Assembly (NCBI GenBank): GCA_947443645.1
Contig: CANEXF010000003.1
Coordinates: 178,122-242,121, forward strand
Length of the DNA stretch: 64,000 nt
Origin: Comamonadaceae bacterium
GTDB lineage: Bacteria; Pseudomonadota; Gammaproteobacteria; Burkholderiales; Burkholderiaceae_C
Direction of reading: 5' to 3'
The translations under genes and the position numbers were made by a program. The notes beneath the pieces are model-generated. The model did no database searches and was not told where the DNA came from. It saw nothing but the letters and a program-made list of their open reading frames with translations. Of this stretch, positions 1 through 8,909 are shown in pieces (position 1 is the first letter of the stretch; each line of letters begins with the position of its first letter).

Positions 1-382
1 CGGGAACCTGCAGCAAGGGCCGACTCTGGTCATTTTTCAGGCGCCTGAACACCTCTTCTGGCGCGGAATGAAGATAGACCGTCTGAGTCCGCTGATGCAG
101 ATGCGCGCGGTTGGCGGCTCGCAAAATCGCGCCGCCGCCAGTGGACAGCACGCAAGCGCCGTTTTGCGAGAGCTCGTCAATCACCTGTTCCTCAAGGTCA
201 CGAAAGGCCTGCTCGCCCTCGCGCGCGAAAAATTCGCGAATCGAGCAAGCAATTCGCTGCTCAATGACCTGGTCCGAGTCAATGAATTTGACGTCAAGCC
301 GTCTGGCAAGCTGCCGGCCAATCGTGGACTTACCCGAACCAGGTAAACCCACGCAGGCGATTCTGACTGGTTGTGCGTTCAA
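1..382 (-). CDS. aroK: Shikimate kinase, 3' end beyond the window
   Basis: Phosphorylates shikimate to shikimate 3-phosphate in the cytoplasmic chorismate pathway. The reading frame carries the P-loop GLPGSGKST near the N-terminus, the shikimate-binding Asp region (FIDSD), and the STGGGA motif, in the order usual for AroK. The C-terminal lid region lies off the left edge. An in-frame TAA sits three codons upstream of a TTG at 382, and no ATG or GTG occurs between that stop and the P-loop, so TTG is the likely start although no clear ribosome binding site is visible. It follows pilQ, the common betaproteobacterial order pilQ-aroK(-aroB), but a terminator separates the two. Confidence 0.9.
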   Translation of the reverse strand, partial: MNAQPVRIACVGLPGSGKSTIGRQLARRLDVKFIDSDQVIEQRIACSIREFFAREGEQAFRDLEEQVIDELSQNGACVLSTGGGAILRAANRAHLHQRTQTVYLHSAPEEVFRRLKNDQSRPLLQVP

Positions 383-489
383 TTTTTGTATTTACAGCGC
401 GGCAAAACTATGCAGGAACTGCAGGCGATAAAGCAATAGGCGCAAGTCCCTGAGCCCACCTGCGGCGACAAGTGGCAAAGCATAAACTG

Positions 490-521
490 AAAAACCCCTG
501 CCCAAACTGGTCGGACAGGGG
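490..521 (-). terminator. Rho-independent terminator after pilQ
   Basis: Read on the minus strand, a CCCCTG...CAGGGG stem extended by a C-C/G-G part is followed by five T residues. It lies 28 bases past the pilQ stop and so closes the pil operon before aroK. Confidence 0.75.
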
Positions 522-548
522 AATTTCAGCGTGCGCGTCGAGCTTGGC

Positions 549-2669
549 TCAACGCAGCGCCGCACCATTGGTCAGCATTTTGGGTGTGATGAACACCAGC
601 AGCTCGTTTTTGGTGGCGGTGCGGGTTTTGGTCTTGAACAAATTTCCTATGCCTGGCAAATCGCCAAAAAACGGCACCTTGGTCTCGTCTTCGCGGTCGT
701 TTTGCTCATAGATGCCGCCAATCACGACGGTTCCACCATTTTCAACCAGTACCTGCGTTTGAATATGCTTGGTGTCGATGGCAAAACCATTACTGGTCGA
801 GCGACCCACGCTGTCCTTGTTGACATCGACAGTCAGAATAATGCTGCCCTCGGGCGTGATCTGGGGCGTGACCTCGAGCTTCAAATTGGCCTTGCGAAAG
901 GCAATCGAAGTGGCACCGCTAGAAGTCGCTTGCTGGTATGGCAGTTCCGTGCCCTGCTCAATCAGCGCCTTGACCTGATCGGCCGTCACGATGCGCGGAC
1001 TGGACACAATTTTCCCCTTGCCATCAGCTTCTGCAGCGGAAATCTCAAGATTCAGAAAGCGGGTCTTGGCCGCATTGAAAAGGGACACTGCAAAAGTCGC
1101 AGCAGGAAAACCGTTCTGTCCAACGCCAGGCAAACTGACAAACTCGCCTGCGGTGGTGCCCGCAGCGGTGGCGTTGTAAGAGCCACCGAAAGCCGTGTTG
1201 GTGTTCTGGTTAAACGGCTGCCCACCCAGTCGAACGCCAAGAGATTTACCGAAGGAATCCGCAGCTTCAACGATTCGCGCCTCGATCAGCACTTGCCGCA
1301 CTGGAATGTCGAGTTTGGCGATCAGGGCCTGCACCTGCTCCAGCGTGGCAGACACGTCCGTCACGAAAAGCTGGTTGGTTCGGGCCTCGGCTATCACGCT
1401 GCCGCGCGCCGACAGAATCTTGGTCGACCCCACGCCCCGGCCAAGCAGGCTGGTGGCAATATCCGCAGCCTTGGCGTAATTGAGCTTGAAGTCCTGGGTG
1501 CGCAACACTTCCAGGCTCTGGATCGCATTTTTGGACTCCAGGTCCAGCTTTTCCTTGGCGGCCAGTTCGTCCTTGGGTGCAATCAGCAGAACGTTGCCGT
1601 TTTTGCGCATGCCCAGGCCGCGCGCCTGCAAAATGATGTCCAGCGCCTGATCCCAGGGCACGTCCTTCAAACGCAGCGTGACGTTTCCAGTCACGCTGTC
1701 GGAGGTCACGATGTTGAAGTTGGTGAAGTCGGCGATCACCTGCAGCAGTGAACGAATTTCAATATTCTGGAAATTCAGCGACAGCTTCTCACCGCTATAA
1801 CCCGGGCCTTGCGTCAGCTTGCTGGCGTCAACTTTTTGCGGACGCACTTCGAGCACAAACTGACTGTCGCTTTGATAGGCGCTGTGCTCCCACAAACCTT
1901 TGGGCTCCACCACCATGCGGACCTTGTCGCCTGACTGTACGGTCGTCACGCTTTGCACCGGCGTGCCAAAGTCGGACACATCAAGGCGGCGGCGCAGCCC
2001 CTCAGGCAGCGAGGTTTTCAAGAATTCAACCACCAGTGTCTGGCCCTGCTGGCGAATATCGACGCCGACCTGGTTGTTTGGCAAGTCGACCACAATGCGG
2101 CCGGAATTATCGACACCGCGCCTGAAGTCAAGATCCTTCAGAGGCAGGATGTCGCGGTTGCGGTTCTCGGCAAACACAGGAGCCGCAGCAGCCGCAGGCG
2201 CGGCAGCAATGACCGGATCCAGAATAATCAGCAGCGCCTTGCCTTGTATTTCAGCCTTGTAAGCGGTTGAAGCCCGGAGATTCAACACCACACGGGTTCT
2301 TTCACCGGACTGCACGACATTGGCTGAACGCAAGTTGCCCAGGCTGATATCCACATTCGAGCGCCCCATGGCATTGGCAATGCCCGGGAAGTCGAGCGCA
2401 ATCCGCGCCGGCGACTGAATACTGAAGCCGGTTGGAAGCGCGGCGAGCGGTTCTGCAAGCTCAATCCTGACAATTTCAGTCCCGCCTTGAACCGTACCTG
2501 TCACAGACTGAATGCTGTTGACGCCTTGTGTCTGGGCCTGCAAAGGCAAAGAGAAAGACGCGACCAGCAATGCAACTGACATGGTGGCGCAAGCCATCAC
2601 AGTCCCCAGCAAATTCCGTACGACGGGTCTTCCAGCAACTGCGCTTGTTATACATGCCGGCTTGTTCAT
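549..2669 (-). CDS. pilQ: Type IV pilus secretin PilQ
   Basis: Forms the outer-membrane ring through which the type IV pilus is extruded. The 706-residue protein has a signal peptide ending near residue 46 (LPLQAQ), two AMIN peptidoglycan-binding domains (about 55-145 and 175-270), an STN/N0 domain (about 295-365), an N1 domain and the C-terminal secretin barrel domain (about 460-700, starting near VRQVLIEARIVEA). Length and domain order match PilQ rather than type II or III secretion secretins. Its ATG overlaps the pilP stop by four bases (ATGA), indicating translational coupling. It is the last gene of pilMNOPQ. Confidence 0.97.
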   Translation of the reverse strand: MNKPACITSAVAGRPVVRNLLGTVMACATMSVALLVASFSLPLQAQTQGVNSIQSVTGTVQGGTEIVRIELAEPLAALPTGFSIQSPARIALDFPGIANAMGRSNVDISLGNLRSANVVQSGERTRVVLNLRASTAYKAEIQGKALLIILDPVIAAAPAAAAAPVFAENRNRDILPLKDLDFRRGVDNSGRIVVDLPNNQVGVDIRQQGQTLVVEFLKTSLPEGLRRRLDVSDFGTPVQSVTTVQSGDKVRMVVEPKGLWEHSAYQSDSQFVLEVRPQKVDASKLTQGPGYSGEKLSLNFQNIEIRSLLQVIADFTNFNIVTSDSVTGNVTLRLKDVPWDQALDIILQARGLGMRKNGNVLLIAPKDELAAKEKLDLESKNAIQSLEVLRTQDFKLNYAKAADIATSLLGRGVGSTKILSARGSVIAEARTNQLFVTDVSATLEQVQALIAKLDIPVRQVLIEARIVEAADSFGKSLGVRLGGQPFNQNTNTAFGGSYNATAAGTTAGEFVSLPGVGQNGFPAATFAVSLFNAAKTRFLNLEISAAEADGKGKIVSSPRIVTADQVKALIEQGTELPYQQATSSGATSIAFRKANLKLEVTPQITPEGSIILTVDVNKDSVGRSTSNGFAIDTKHIQTQVLVENGGTVVIGGIYEQNDREDETKVPFFGDLPGIGNLFKTKTRTATKNELLVFITPKMLTNGAALR

Positions 2670-3217
2670 TTTGATCCCTCTTGAAGCTGTAAAGTTGCCG
2701 TTCGCTCAATCCATTCGCCAGCGGCGTCCTGCACGATTTCGCGCAGGGTCAAGCCGGTTTCAGTCACCTTGGTGATGCGGCCATAGTTTTGGCCCAGGTA
2801 GTTACCCACGTGGACCTGGTACAGCAAGTTGTCCACGCGCACCAATGCAACTGGCTTGCCGGCCTTGATCAGGCTGCCCACCATGACAGCGGTGTCAAGT
2901 GGTGAGGCCTCCAAAGGCTCTTTTCGCCGTGCCAGCTCTGGCGCAATCAAGGCCGCGTTGGCCGTCACCTGATTGGAATCACGTTTGAGCGCCTGCGCCA
3001 GTTTCTGGCTGCTAAAAGGATCAACCGTGCCTTCCTGGCCATAAGGCTGGGGAGAAAATTTCGTGGGTTCAGGTATGCGCTCGACCTTGGGCCGGGTCAG
3101 ATTGCGCTGCTCCTGCATCCATTGCTGCAGCTCTTCCTGTCCCGATGAACCACAGCCGGCCAGTCCCAGCAACGCAAGCAATAGCGCGCCCAGTTGTATC
3201 TGCCTGCTGGCGATCAT
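2666..3217 (-). CDS. pilP: Type IV pilus inner-membrane lipoprotein PilP
   Basis: Lipoprotein of the alignment complex that links the PilM-N-O platform to the PilQ secretin. The 183-residue product has a short basic start, a hydrophobic segment and the lipobox LAGC with Cys22. A proline/glutamine-rich linker leads into the C-terminal beta domain (about 100-178) that in this family contacts the N0 domain of PilQ. It overlaps pilO upstream and pilQ downstream by four bases each. Family and position leave little doubt. Confidence 0.95.
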   Translation of the reverse strand: MIASRQIQLGALLLALLGLAGCGSSGQEELQQWMQEQRNLTRPKVERIPEPTKFSPQPYGQEGTVDPFSSQKLAQALKRDSNQVTANAALIAPELARRKEPLEASPLDTAVMVGSLIKAGKPVALVRVDNLLYQVHVGNYLGQNYGRITKVTETGLTLREIVQDAAGEWIERTATLQLQEGSK

Positions 3218-3894
3218 TTTTTGTCTCCCTTGGCCGGCGCGTTCTTACGCTGCAAAGCCACTTCGTCATTGTCCAGATAGCGGAAGGTCTTGGCCGTGGT
3301 GTCCATGGTCAGAGTGCCGTCCTTGGTGTTGGCGGGCACTAGCGTCAGGTTGTTCAGCGTGACGATTCGGGACAGATTCGCGATATCGGCGGCAAATGCG
3401 CCAATGTCGTGATAACGCCCGGTCACGCGTACCGAAATCGGCAGCTCGGCGTAGTACTCCTTAACGCTGACCTGGCCGGGCCGGAACAGCTCAAACTGCA
3501 AGCTGCGCCCCAAGCCGGCTTGATTGATGTCTGACAACAAGGCATCCATTTCAGCTTTGCTGGGCAATTGCTTTTCAAGCTGGGTGACATATTGCTGCAC
3601 CTGCTCGCGCTGCTTTTTCAAAGCGTCAAGACTGGCCGCCTGGGCGAGCTTCTTGGTGAAGTCCTCACGCAGCACGGTTTCCTTGCCGCGCTCGATAGTC
3701 AATTCCTCATCGGAAGAGTTGAGCCATACAAACCAGAGCCCGACGACCACAAATACCGTCACGGCCAAACACAGGAGATAGCGCGGCAGCACCGGCCAGG
3801 AAGGTGGGTCGTTCGGATCCAGGCCCACGAACTGGGCCTTCAGTTCACCAAGCCTCGCCTCGACATCAATATTAAGTTTTGGAATTTTTGCCAT
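3214..3894 (-). CDS. pilO: Type IV pilus assembly protein PilO
   Basis: Bitopic inner-membrane protein that dimerises with PilN in the periplasm. The 226 residues comprise a cytoplasmic N-terminus of about 35 residues, one membrane segment (about 37-57, rich in V, L and F), a coiled-coil stretch containing KKQREQVQQYVTQLEKQLP, and a ferredoxin-like periplasmic domain. Spacing to pilN is 13 bases and to pilP is a four-base overlap. All agree with PilO. Confidence 0.95.
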   Translation of the reverse strand: MAKIPKLNIDVEARLGELKAQFVGLDPNDPPSWPVLPRYLLCLAVTVFVVVGLWFVWLNSSDEELTIERGKETVLREDFTKKLAQAASLDALKKQREQVQQYVTQLEKQLPSKAEMDALLSDINQAGLGRSLQFELFRPGQVSVKEYYAELPISVRVTGRYHDIGAFAADIANLSRIVTLNNLTLVPANTKDGTLTMDTTAKTFRYLDNDEVALQRKNAPAKGDKK

Positions 3895-3907
3895 GCTCAG
3901 TCCTGAC

Positions 3908-4552
3908 TCAAACCTTTGCGGCGGCCGAAGCGGCTGGCGCCGGCTTGGGCGCCGGCGCTACTGCAGCGGAAGCCACGGGCTTGGCCTGTTCGCTTGCGCG
4001 CTTTAGCGCCACGCGCATTGAAAAATTGGACACCCGACGCTGGTCGCGCGCAGACAGCGAGACACTGGCTGCGGTGATCTCGATCAACTCGGGCCGCGTC
4101 AGCCACGGACTGTTGTTGCCCAGGTTCCTGAGCAATTCTGATACCCGTTCGTTGGACTGCGCCACACCGGTCAGCAATACGGTCTGGTTGTCCTGGCGCA
4201 TACTGTTGATATAGACACCCTCGGGCAATTGCTTGACCAACTCATCGAGCAGATAAACCGGCAGGTTACGGTTGCCCTGCAAGTCTTCGACCGCGTTTTG
4301 CCTGGCGCGTAGCGCGGCGATTTCCTGCTGCAAGCCGGCGATGTCCTTGATCTGACCTTCCAGCTTGGTGATTTCGGTTTTAAGCAGCGCGTTTCTATCC
4401 TGTTGCCCGGATATCTGGGTCTGGTACCAGGAATACACCGCGCCGCAAATCAGTCCGCCCATCAAGGCGGCGATTCCGAGTGCAGTAAAAAACAGTTCGC
4501 GTTTGCGCTTGCGCGCGGCCTCACGATGGGGCAGCAGGTTGACAAGAATCAC
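3908..4552 (-). CDS. pilN: Type IV pilus assembly protein PilN
   Basis: Inner-membrane partner of PilO whose cytoplasmic N-terminus binds PilM. The GTG start at 4552 gives the conserved N-terminus (M/V)ILVNLLPHRE; a GGAGG lies eight bases upstream, and the GTGA overlap with the pilM stop supports it over a longer open frame. Next come a basic stretch, one membrane segment, a coiled coil (about 45-80) and a periplasmic domain. The 214-residue protein ends in an Ala/Pro/Lys-rich tail of about 25 residues not usual for compact PilN proteins, probably disordered. Confidence 0.95.
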   Translation of the reverse strand: MILVNLLPHREAARKRKRELFFTALGIAALMGGLICGAVYSWYQTQISGQQDRNALLKTEITKLEGQIKDIAGLQQEIAALRARQNAVEDLQGNRNLPVYLLDELVKQLPEGVYINSMRQDNQTVLLTGVAQSNERVSELLRNLGNNSPWLTRPELIEITAASVSLSARDQRRVSNFSMRVALKRASEQAKPVASAAVAPAPKPAPAASAAAKV

Positions 4553-5628
4553 CGCAAAAACCTCCGCAAAGCCAGACCGCAAGATGTCAGATAGGAAGCC
4601 GCTTCACGTCGCATTTTCTTTTCGCGAACGTCGCTTCCTATCGTCATGCCCTCGAACGGATCGGCCCGCAAGCTGGCAAAAGAGGTTTGTTGGGTAACGG
4701 CCTCGGTCAGACCAGGCAAGGCCGACGAACCGCCGGCCAGCATCACATAGTCGACCCGGTTGTGGGGCGTGCTGGTGAAGAAAAATTGCAGGGCCCGACC
4801 AATTTCCTGGGCCAAGCTGTCCACAAAAGGCTTGAGTACGCCGGATTCGTAGTCTTCCGGCAGGTCTCCGCTGCGCTTCTTGCTTTCAGCCTCTTCGGGG
4901 GAAAAGCCATACTGACGCACGATCAGCTGGGTCAGCTGGGCGCCGCCAAAAGCCTGGTCACGCTCATAAAGAACCTCGTCGTTCTTGATGACCTGCATGC
5001 TGGTGGTCAGCGCGCCGACTTCAAAAAGCGCGACCATCGTGTCCAGACCCTTGTTGGGCAGGTTCTCTATTAACCGCGCCGTTGCAAGGCGCGACGCATA
5101 GGATTCAACGTCGATCACGACAGGCTTGAGGCCAGCAGCCTCTGCCAAACCCTGCCGGTCCTGGACTTTTTCCTTGCGGGACGCGGCAATCAGCACCTCC
5201 ACATCGCCGCTGGAACTGGCGCTTGGCCCGACCACGCAAAAATCCAGGCTCACTTCATCCAGTGAGAAGGGTATGTATTGGTTGGCTTCGGACTCGACCT
5301 GGATTTCCAGCTCGGCTTCGCTCAGGCCACCCGGGAGAATGATTTTCTTGGTAATCACGGCGGAAGCCGGCAAGGCCATGGCCACCTGCTTGGTACGCGT
5401 GCCGCTTTTTTTGACGACGCGCCGGACGGCTTCGGCCACTTCGTCGAATTTCTCGACGTTACCATCGGTAATCCAGCCGCGTTCCAGCGGTTCTATGGCA
5501 CAACGGTCGAGCACGAGATTGCCGGACTTGTCACGGCTCAATTCGACCAGCTTGACGCTGGATGAACTGATATCTATGCCCAGCAAAGCTGGTTCCTGTC
5601 GATTAAATAAAGACCCCAAAGAGATCAA
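4549..5628 (-). CDS. pilM: Type IV pilus actin-like protein PilM
   Basis: Cytoplasmic actin/FtsA-fold ATPase that docks on the PilN N-terminus. GIDISSSSVKLVEL near the N-terminus is the family's phosphate-binding strand, and the C-terminal part has the second nucleotide-binding region (YVMLAGGSSALPGL). I prefer a TTG start at 5628, giving MISLGSLFNRQEP as in close homologues, because GGGGA lies five bases upstream; a TTG four codons earlier lacks such a site. First gene of pilMNOPQ, divergent from mrcA. Length is 359 residues, normal for PilM. Confidence 0.94.
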   Translation of the reverse strand: MISLGSLFNRQEPALLGIDISSSSVKLVELSRDKSGNLVLDRCAIEPLERGWITDGNVEKFDEVAEAVRRVVKKSGTRTKQVAMALPASAVITKKIILPGGLSEAELEIQVESEANQYIPFSLDEVSLDFCVVGPSASSSGDVEVLIAASRKEKVQDRQGLAEAAGLKPVVIDVESYASRLATARLIENLPNKGLDTMVALFEVGALTTSMQVIKNDEVLYERDQAFGGAQLTQLIVRQYGFSPEEAESKKRSGDLPEDYESGVLKPFVDSLAQEIGRALQFFFTSTPHNRVDYVMLAGGSSALPGLTEAVTQQTSFASLRADPFEGMTIGSDVREKKMRREAASYLTSCGLALRRFLR

Positions 5629-5900
5629 ATCGGTCCCCAAATCATGGCTAATAAGTAGCCTTACACACTTAAGAAGTTACTTGAATACTAGCAGCAAGCC
5701 CCTTGTAGACTAAGGATTTTTTCAATTTGACTGCTAATTACCGTTGTCAAAAGCCGACGATTGTTACAGAAGGTAAAGCCATAGTTTGCCTGAGCGACAG
5801 AGCTAAAAAGGGGTGCCGCAGGCGCCGCACAACAAGACGCTGATGATTTTTTGGCTTTCCGTGATTTTTATAATGGTTCAGCGACGTTACGATTGACTAC
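5629..5900. promoter_or_regulatory. Divergent intergenic region between pilM and mrcA
   Basis: This 272-base gap must hold the promoters of both the pil operon and mrcA. It is AT-richer than its surroundings. I see no convincing terminator, palindrome or RNA gene, and do not assign -35/-10 boxes. Confidence 0.4.
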
Positions 5901-8324
5901 ATGCTGCCTAACTCTTCTTCCGCCTCCACCGACGCCAACCCAAGCCCCAAAGCACGCCCGCCATGGCTGGGCTGGCTCTTGACGCTGTCCTTGTGGGGCG
6001 CTGGACTGGCATTGGCGGGCGCCCTGAGCCTTTTGATGGTGATCGCCGTGGCATTGGCGGTGGCCTATCCCAACCTGCCGGACATCTCTGATCTGTCTGA
6101 CTACCGGCCCAAGCTGCCGATGCGGGTTTATTCCGCCGATGGCGTTGTGATCGGGGAGTTCGGCGAGGAGCGCCGCAGCCTGACGCCTATCCAGGACATT
6201 CCGCAAGTCATGAAAGACGCCGTGCTGGCGATAGAGGACGCACGCTTTTTCTCCCACGGCGGCGTCGACTACCTGGGTGTGATTCGCGCCGGCCTGGCCA
6301 ACGTCGGGCGCTCAAAAAGCCAGGGGGCCTCGACCATCACCATGCAGGTGGCGCGCAATGTGTACCTGTCCACTGAAAAAAGCTACACCCGAAAAATCTA
6401 CGAAATCTTGCTGACCTTCAAGCTGGAGCATCTGCTGAGCAAAGACCAGATTCTTGAGATCTATATGAATCAGATCTTTCTGGGCAACCGGGCCTATGGC
6501 TTTGCGGCGGCGTCTGAAGCGTATTTTGGCAAGCCCCTCAAGGACATCACGATTGCAGAAGCCGCCATGCTCGCCGGCCTGCCCAAGGCGCCATCGGCTT
6601 ACAACCCCATCGTCAACCCCAAGCGCGCTCGCGCCCGTCAGCTCTACATCATCGAGCGCATGGAAGACAACGGCTTCATCACCAAAGCCCAGGCCACCGC
6701 AGCAAAGGCCGAAGAACTTTCGGTCAAGTCCGGACCTGATGCCGGCCGGGTTCACGCCGAATACATCGCCGAAACCGTACGCCAGCTGGTATTCAACCAG
6801 TATGGCGAGCAGACCTATACACGCGGGCTCAATGTCTACACGACGCTGCGCGCCGGAGATCAGGCCGTAGCGTACAAGGCGCTGCGCAAAGGCATCATGG
6901 ACTATGAGCGCCGCCAGATTTACCGCGGTCCGGAAAAATTCATAGATCTGCCGGCCGATGCCAAAGATGCCGAAGACGTGATTGACGACGCGCTCACCGA
7001 CAGCCCCGACAACGGCGACGTGATGTCTGCCGTGGTGCTGGATGCCAATCCGAAACGAATCCTGGCCCTGCGGCAAAACAGCGAAAGTGTGGAAATCACC
7101 GGCGAAGGCCTCAAGCCGGCCCAGTCCGGTTTGTCGGACAAAGCCGCACCCAACATCAAGATCCGCCGCGGCGCGCTGATTCGCGTGGTCAAAACGGCTA
7201 AAAATACCTGGGAAATCACCCAGCTGCCTGAAGTCGAAGGTGCGTTTGTCGCGTTGGATCCGCGTGACGGCGCGATCCGGGCACTGGTCGGTGGCTTTGA
7301 CTTCCAGAAGAATAAGTTCAACCATGTGACCCAGGCCTGGCGCCAACCCGGCTCCAGCTTCAAGCCCTTCATTTATTCTGCCGCCCTGGAAAAAGGCTTC
7401 ACCCCGGCCACCGTGGTCAACGACGCCCCGCTGTTTTTTGATGCTGGCGTGACTGGCGGCCAGCCCTGGGAGCCGAAAAACTATGACGGCACCTTTGAAG
7501 GTCCGATGAATTTGCGTACCGCGCTGAAGAAATCAAAAAACATGATTTCCATCCGCATACTGCAGGCCATAGGCGCCAACTACGCGCAGGACTGGATCAC
7601 CCATTTTGGCTTTGAAGCCGAAAAACACCCTGCTTATCTGACCATGGCGCTGGGCGCCGGCTCGGTCACACCGATGCAGATGGCCACCGCCTATTCGGTG
7701 TTTGCCAACGGCGGCTACCGCATCAATCCTTATCTGATCACCAAAATCACCGACCAGAAAGGCAAGGTGCTGATAGAGAGCAAGGCGCCGGTGCTGGACG
7801 AGTCAGTGCGCGGAATTGACGCCCGCAATGCCTTCATCATGTCCAGCCTGTTGCAAGAAGTGGCACGCTCAGGCACGGCCGCGAAAGCCCAGGCGACCTT
7901 GAAACGGCCAGACATCTACGGAAAAACCGGCACCACCAATGACTCCATAGACACCTGGTTTGTCGGCTTTCAGCCAACGCTGGCCGCGGCGGTCTGGATG
8001 GGTTACGACACACCCAAAAAGCTCGGCGACCGCGAGACCGGCGGCGGCTTGAGCCTGCCAATCTGGATTGACTTCATGGGCTATGCGCTCAAGGGCGTAC
8101 CAGTCAGCGAACCGCCGGTGCCTGCAGGCGTGGTCAACGTGGCTGGCGAGTGGTATTACGACGAATACGCCAAAGGCGCTGGCGTCAGCAGTGTTGGCCT
8201 GCATGACGCCGCACCGGTCAATGGCAGTCCGCCAGGCGGCGCGCCGGCTGCGGCCACCGCACCGATTTCAGTCTTGCCGCCGGCCGATGAAAAGAAGCGG
8301 ATTCTTGACTTGTTCAAGAACTGA
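5901..8324 (+). CDS. mrcA: Penicillin-binding protein 1A (bifunctional glycosyltransferase/transpeptidase)
   Basis: Polymerises lipid II and cross-links peptidoglycan in the periplasm. After a Pro/Ser-rich cytoplasmic tail and one membrane segment (about 20-50), the GT51 domain shows the catalytic-Glu motif AIEDARFFSHGG and GASTITMQ; the transpeptidase domain shows SxxK (S485-SF-K488), KSKN and KTGTT. The 807-residue length and the OB-like insert between domains fit PBP1a rather than PBP1b. It is divergent from pilMNOPQ, an order conserved in many gamma- and betaproteobacteria. No obvious ribosome binding site precedes the ATG. Confidence 0.95.
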   Translation: MLPNSSSASTDANPSPKARPPWLGWLLTLSLWGAGLALAGALSLLMVIAVALAVAYPNLPDISDLSDYRPKLPMRVYSADGVVIGEFGEERRSLTPIQDIPQVMKDAVLAIEDARFFSHGGVDYLGVIRAGLANVGRSKSQGASTITMQVARNVYLSTEKSYTRKIYEILLTFKLEHLLSKDQILEIYMNQIFLGNRAYGFAAASEAYFGKPLKDITIAEAAMLAGLPKAPSAYNPIVNPKRARARQLYIIERMEDNGFITKAQATAAKAEELSVKSGPDAGRVHAEYIAETVRQLVFNQYGEQTYTRGLNVYTTLRAGDQAVAYKALRKGIMDYERRQIYRGPEKFIDLPADAKDAEDVIDDALTDSPDNGDVMSAVVLDANPKRILALRQNSESVEITGEGLKPAQSGLSDKAAPNIKIRRGALIRVVKTAKNTWEITQLPEVEGAFVALDPRDGAIRALVGGFDFQKNKFNHVTQAWRQPGSSFKPFIYSAALEKGFTPATVVNDAPLFFDAGVTGGQPWEPKNYDGTFEGPMNLRTALKKSKNMISIRILQAIGANYAQDWITHFGFEAEKHPAYLTMALGAGSVTPMQMATAYSVFANGGYRINPYLITKITDQKGKVLIESKAPVLDESVRGIDARNAFIMSSLLQEVARSGTAAKAQATLKRPDIYGKTGTTNDSIDTWFVGFQPTLAAAVWMGYDTPKKLGDRETGGGLSLPIWIDFMGYALKGVPVSEPPVPAGVVNVAGEWYYDEYAKGAGVSSVGLHDAAPVNGSPPGGAPAAATAPISVLPPADEKKRILDLFKN

Positions 8325-8342
8325 AAACTGCTGGCTCTCGGC

Positions 8343-8678
8343 TCAAGGCAGTGGCTTGAAGCTCAAGCCCTGCCCTGACTGCTGACTCGCATAGCGCGAA
8401 AGGCTGCTGAAAAACTCTGTCGCGTCCTTGGTATCCGTCCACTGGCCGCTATTGAATTTGTAGTGAAACCCGCCCGCCTTGGCGGCCATCCAGATTTCCT
8501 GCAGCGGTTTTTGCAGGTTGATGATGATCTGGCTGCGGTTGGCAAAGCTCAGCGTGATCATGCCGCCGGTACGCTGGTTGTCGATGTCGGCATCGGTCTC
8601 ATCGTTGATGCGGTCGCAGGCGAGCTCTACTGCCGCCAGGGCGGCCTCAGCGTGCTGCAGATATTCAAGGTCGGTCAT
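8343..8678 (-). CDS. cyaY: Frataxin-like iron donor CyaY
   Basis: Small acidic protein that binds iron and modulates Fe-S cluster assembly by IscS. The 111-residue product has the frataxin alpha-beta pattern: an acidic first helix ([19 protein letters not shown]), strands containing GGMITLSF and IIINLQKP, then the conserved [12 protein letters not shown] segment. I chose the ATG at 8678; a ten-codon upstream extension would overlap the divergent lptM start. The start codons of cyaY and lptM are only 12 bases apart, so each promoter must lie inside the other's coding region or leader. Confidence 0.93.
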   Translation of the reverse strand: MTDLEYLQHAEAALAAVELACDRINDETDADIDNQRTGGMITLSFANRSQIIINLQKPLQEIWMAAKAGGFHYKFNSGQWTDTKDATEFFSSLSRYASQQSGQGLSFKPLP

Positions 8679-8690
8679 TACAATCCCATC

Positions 8691-8909
8691 ATGGTTTTTT
8701 CTTTCCAAATTTTAGGCCGTGCGCGCGGCACCTCCTCGCGTCATGGGCTTGTCGCCACCGTGCTGGTGCTGTCTGGTCTTTCCAGCCTTGCCGCCTGTGG
8801 TCAAAAAGGCCCGCTCTTTCTGCCTGTGCCACCCCGCCCGGTTCAGGCCGGCGCCGTCGCCACGCCAGCCGTGACACCGCCCACCCTTCCTGCATCGGCC
8901 GCACCATGA
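8691..8909 (+). CDS. lptM: LPS translocon-associated lipoprotein LptM (YifL-like)
   Basis: Small outer-membrane lipoprotein; in enterobacteria LptM assists oxidative maturation of LptD. The 72-residue product has a basic N-terminus, a hydrophobic stretch and the lipobox LAAC with Cys36, followed by the family hallmark [10 protein letters not shown] and a Pro/Ala-rich tail. The ATG at 8691 lies just past the divergent cyaY start. It overlaps lysA by four bases (ATGA), the standard lptM-lysA arrangement in proteobacteria. Confidence 0.9.
   Translation: MVFSFQILGRARGTSSRHGLVATVLVLSGLSSLAACGQKGPLFLPVPPRPVQAGAVATPAVTPPTLPASAAP

Noticed and set aside
531..1751. Long open frame on the plus strand across the pilQ region
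   Set aside because: It is antisense to pilQ, whose domains are unambiguous; the plus-strand product has no recognisable motif and is the codon-shadow of a GC-rich gene.
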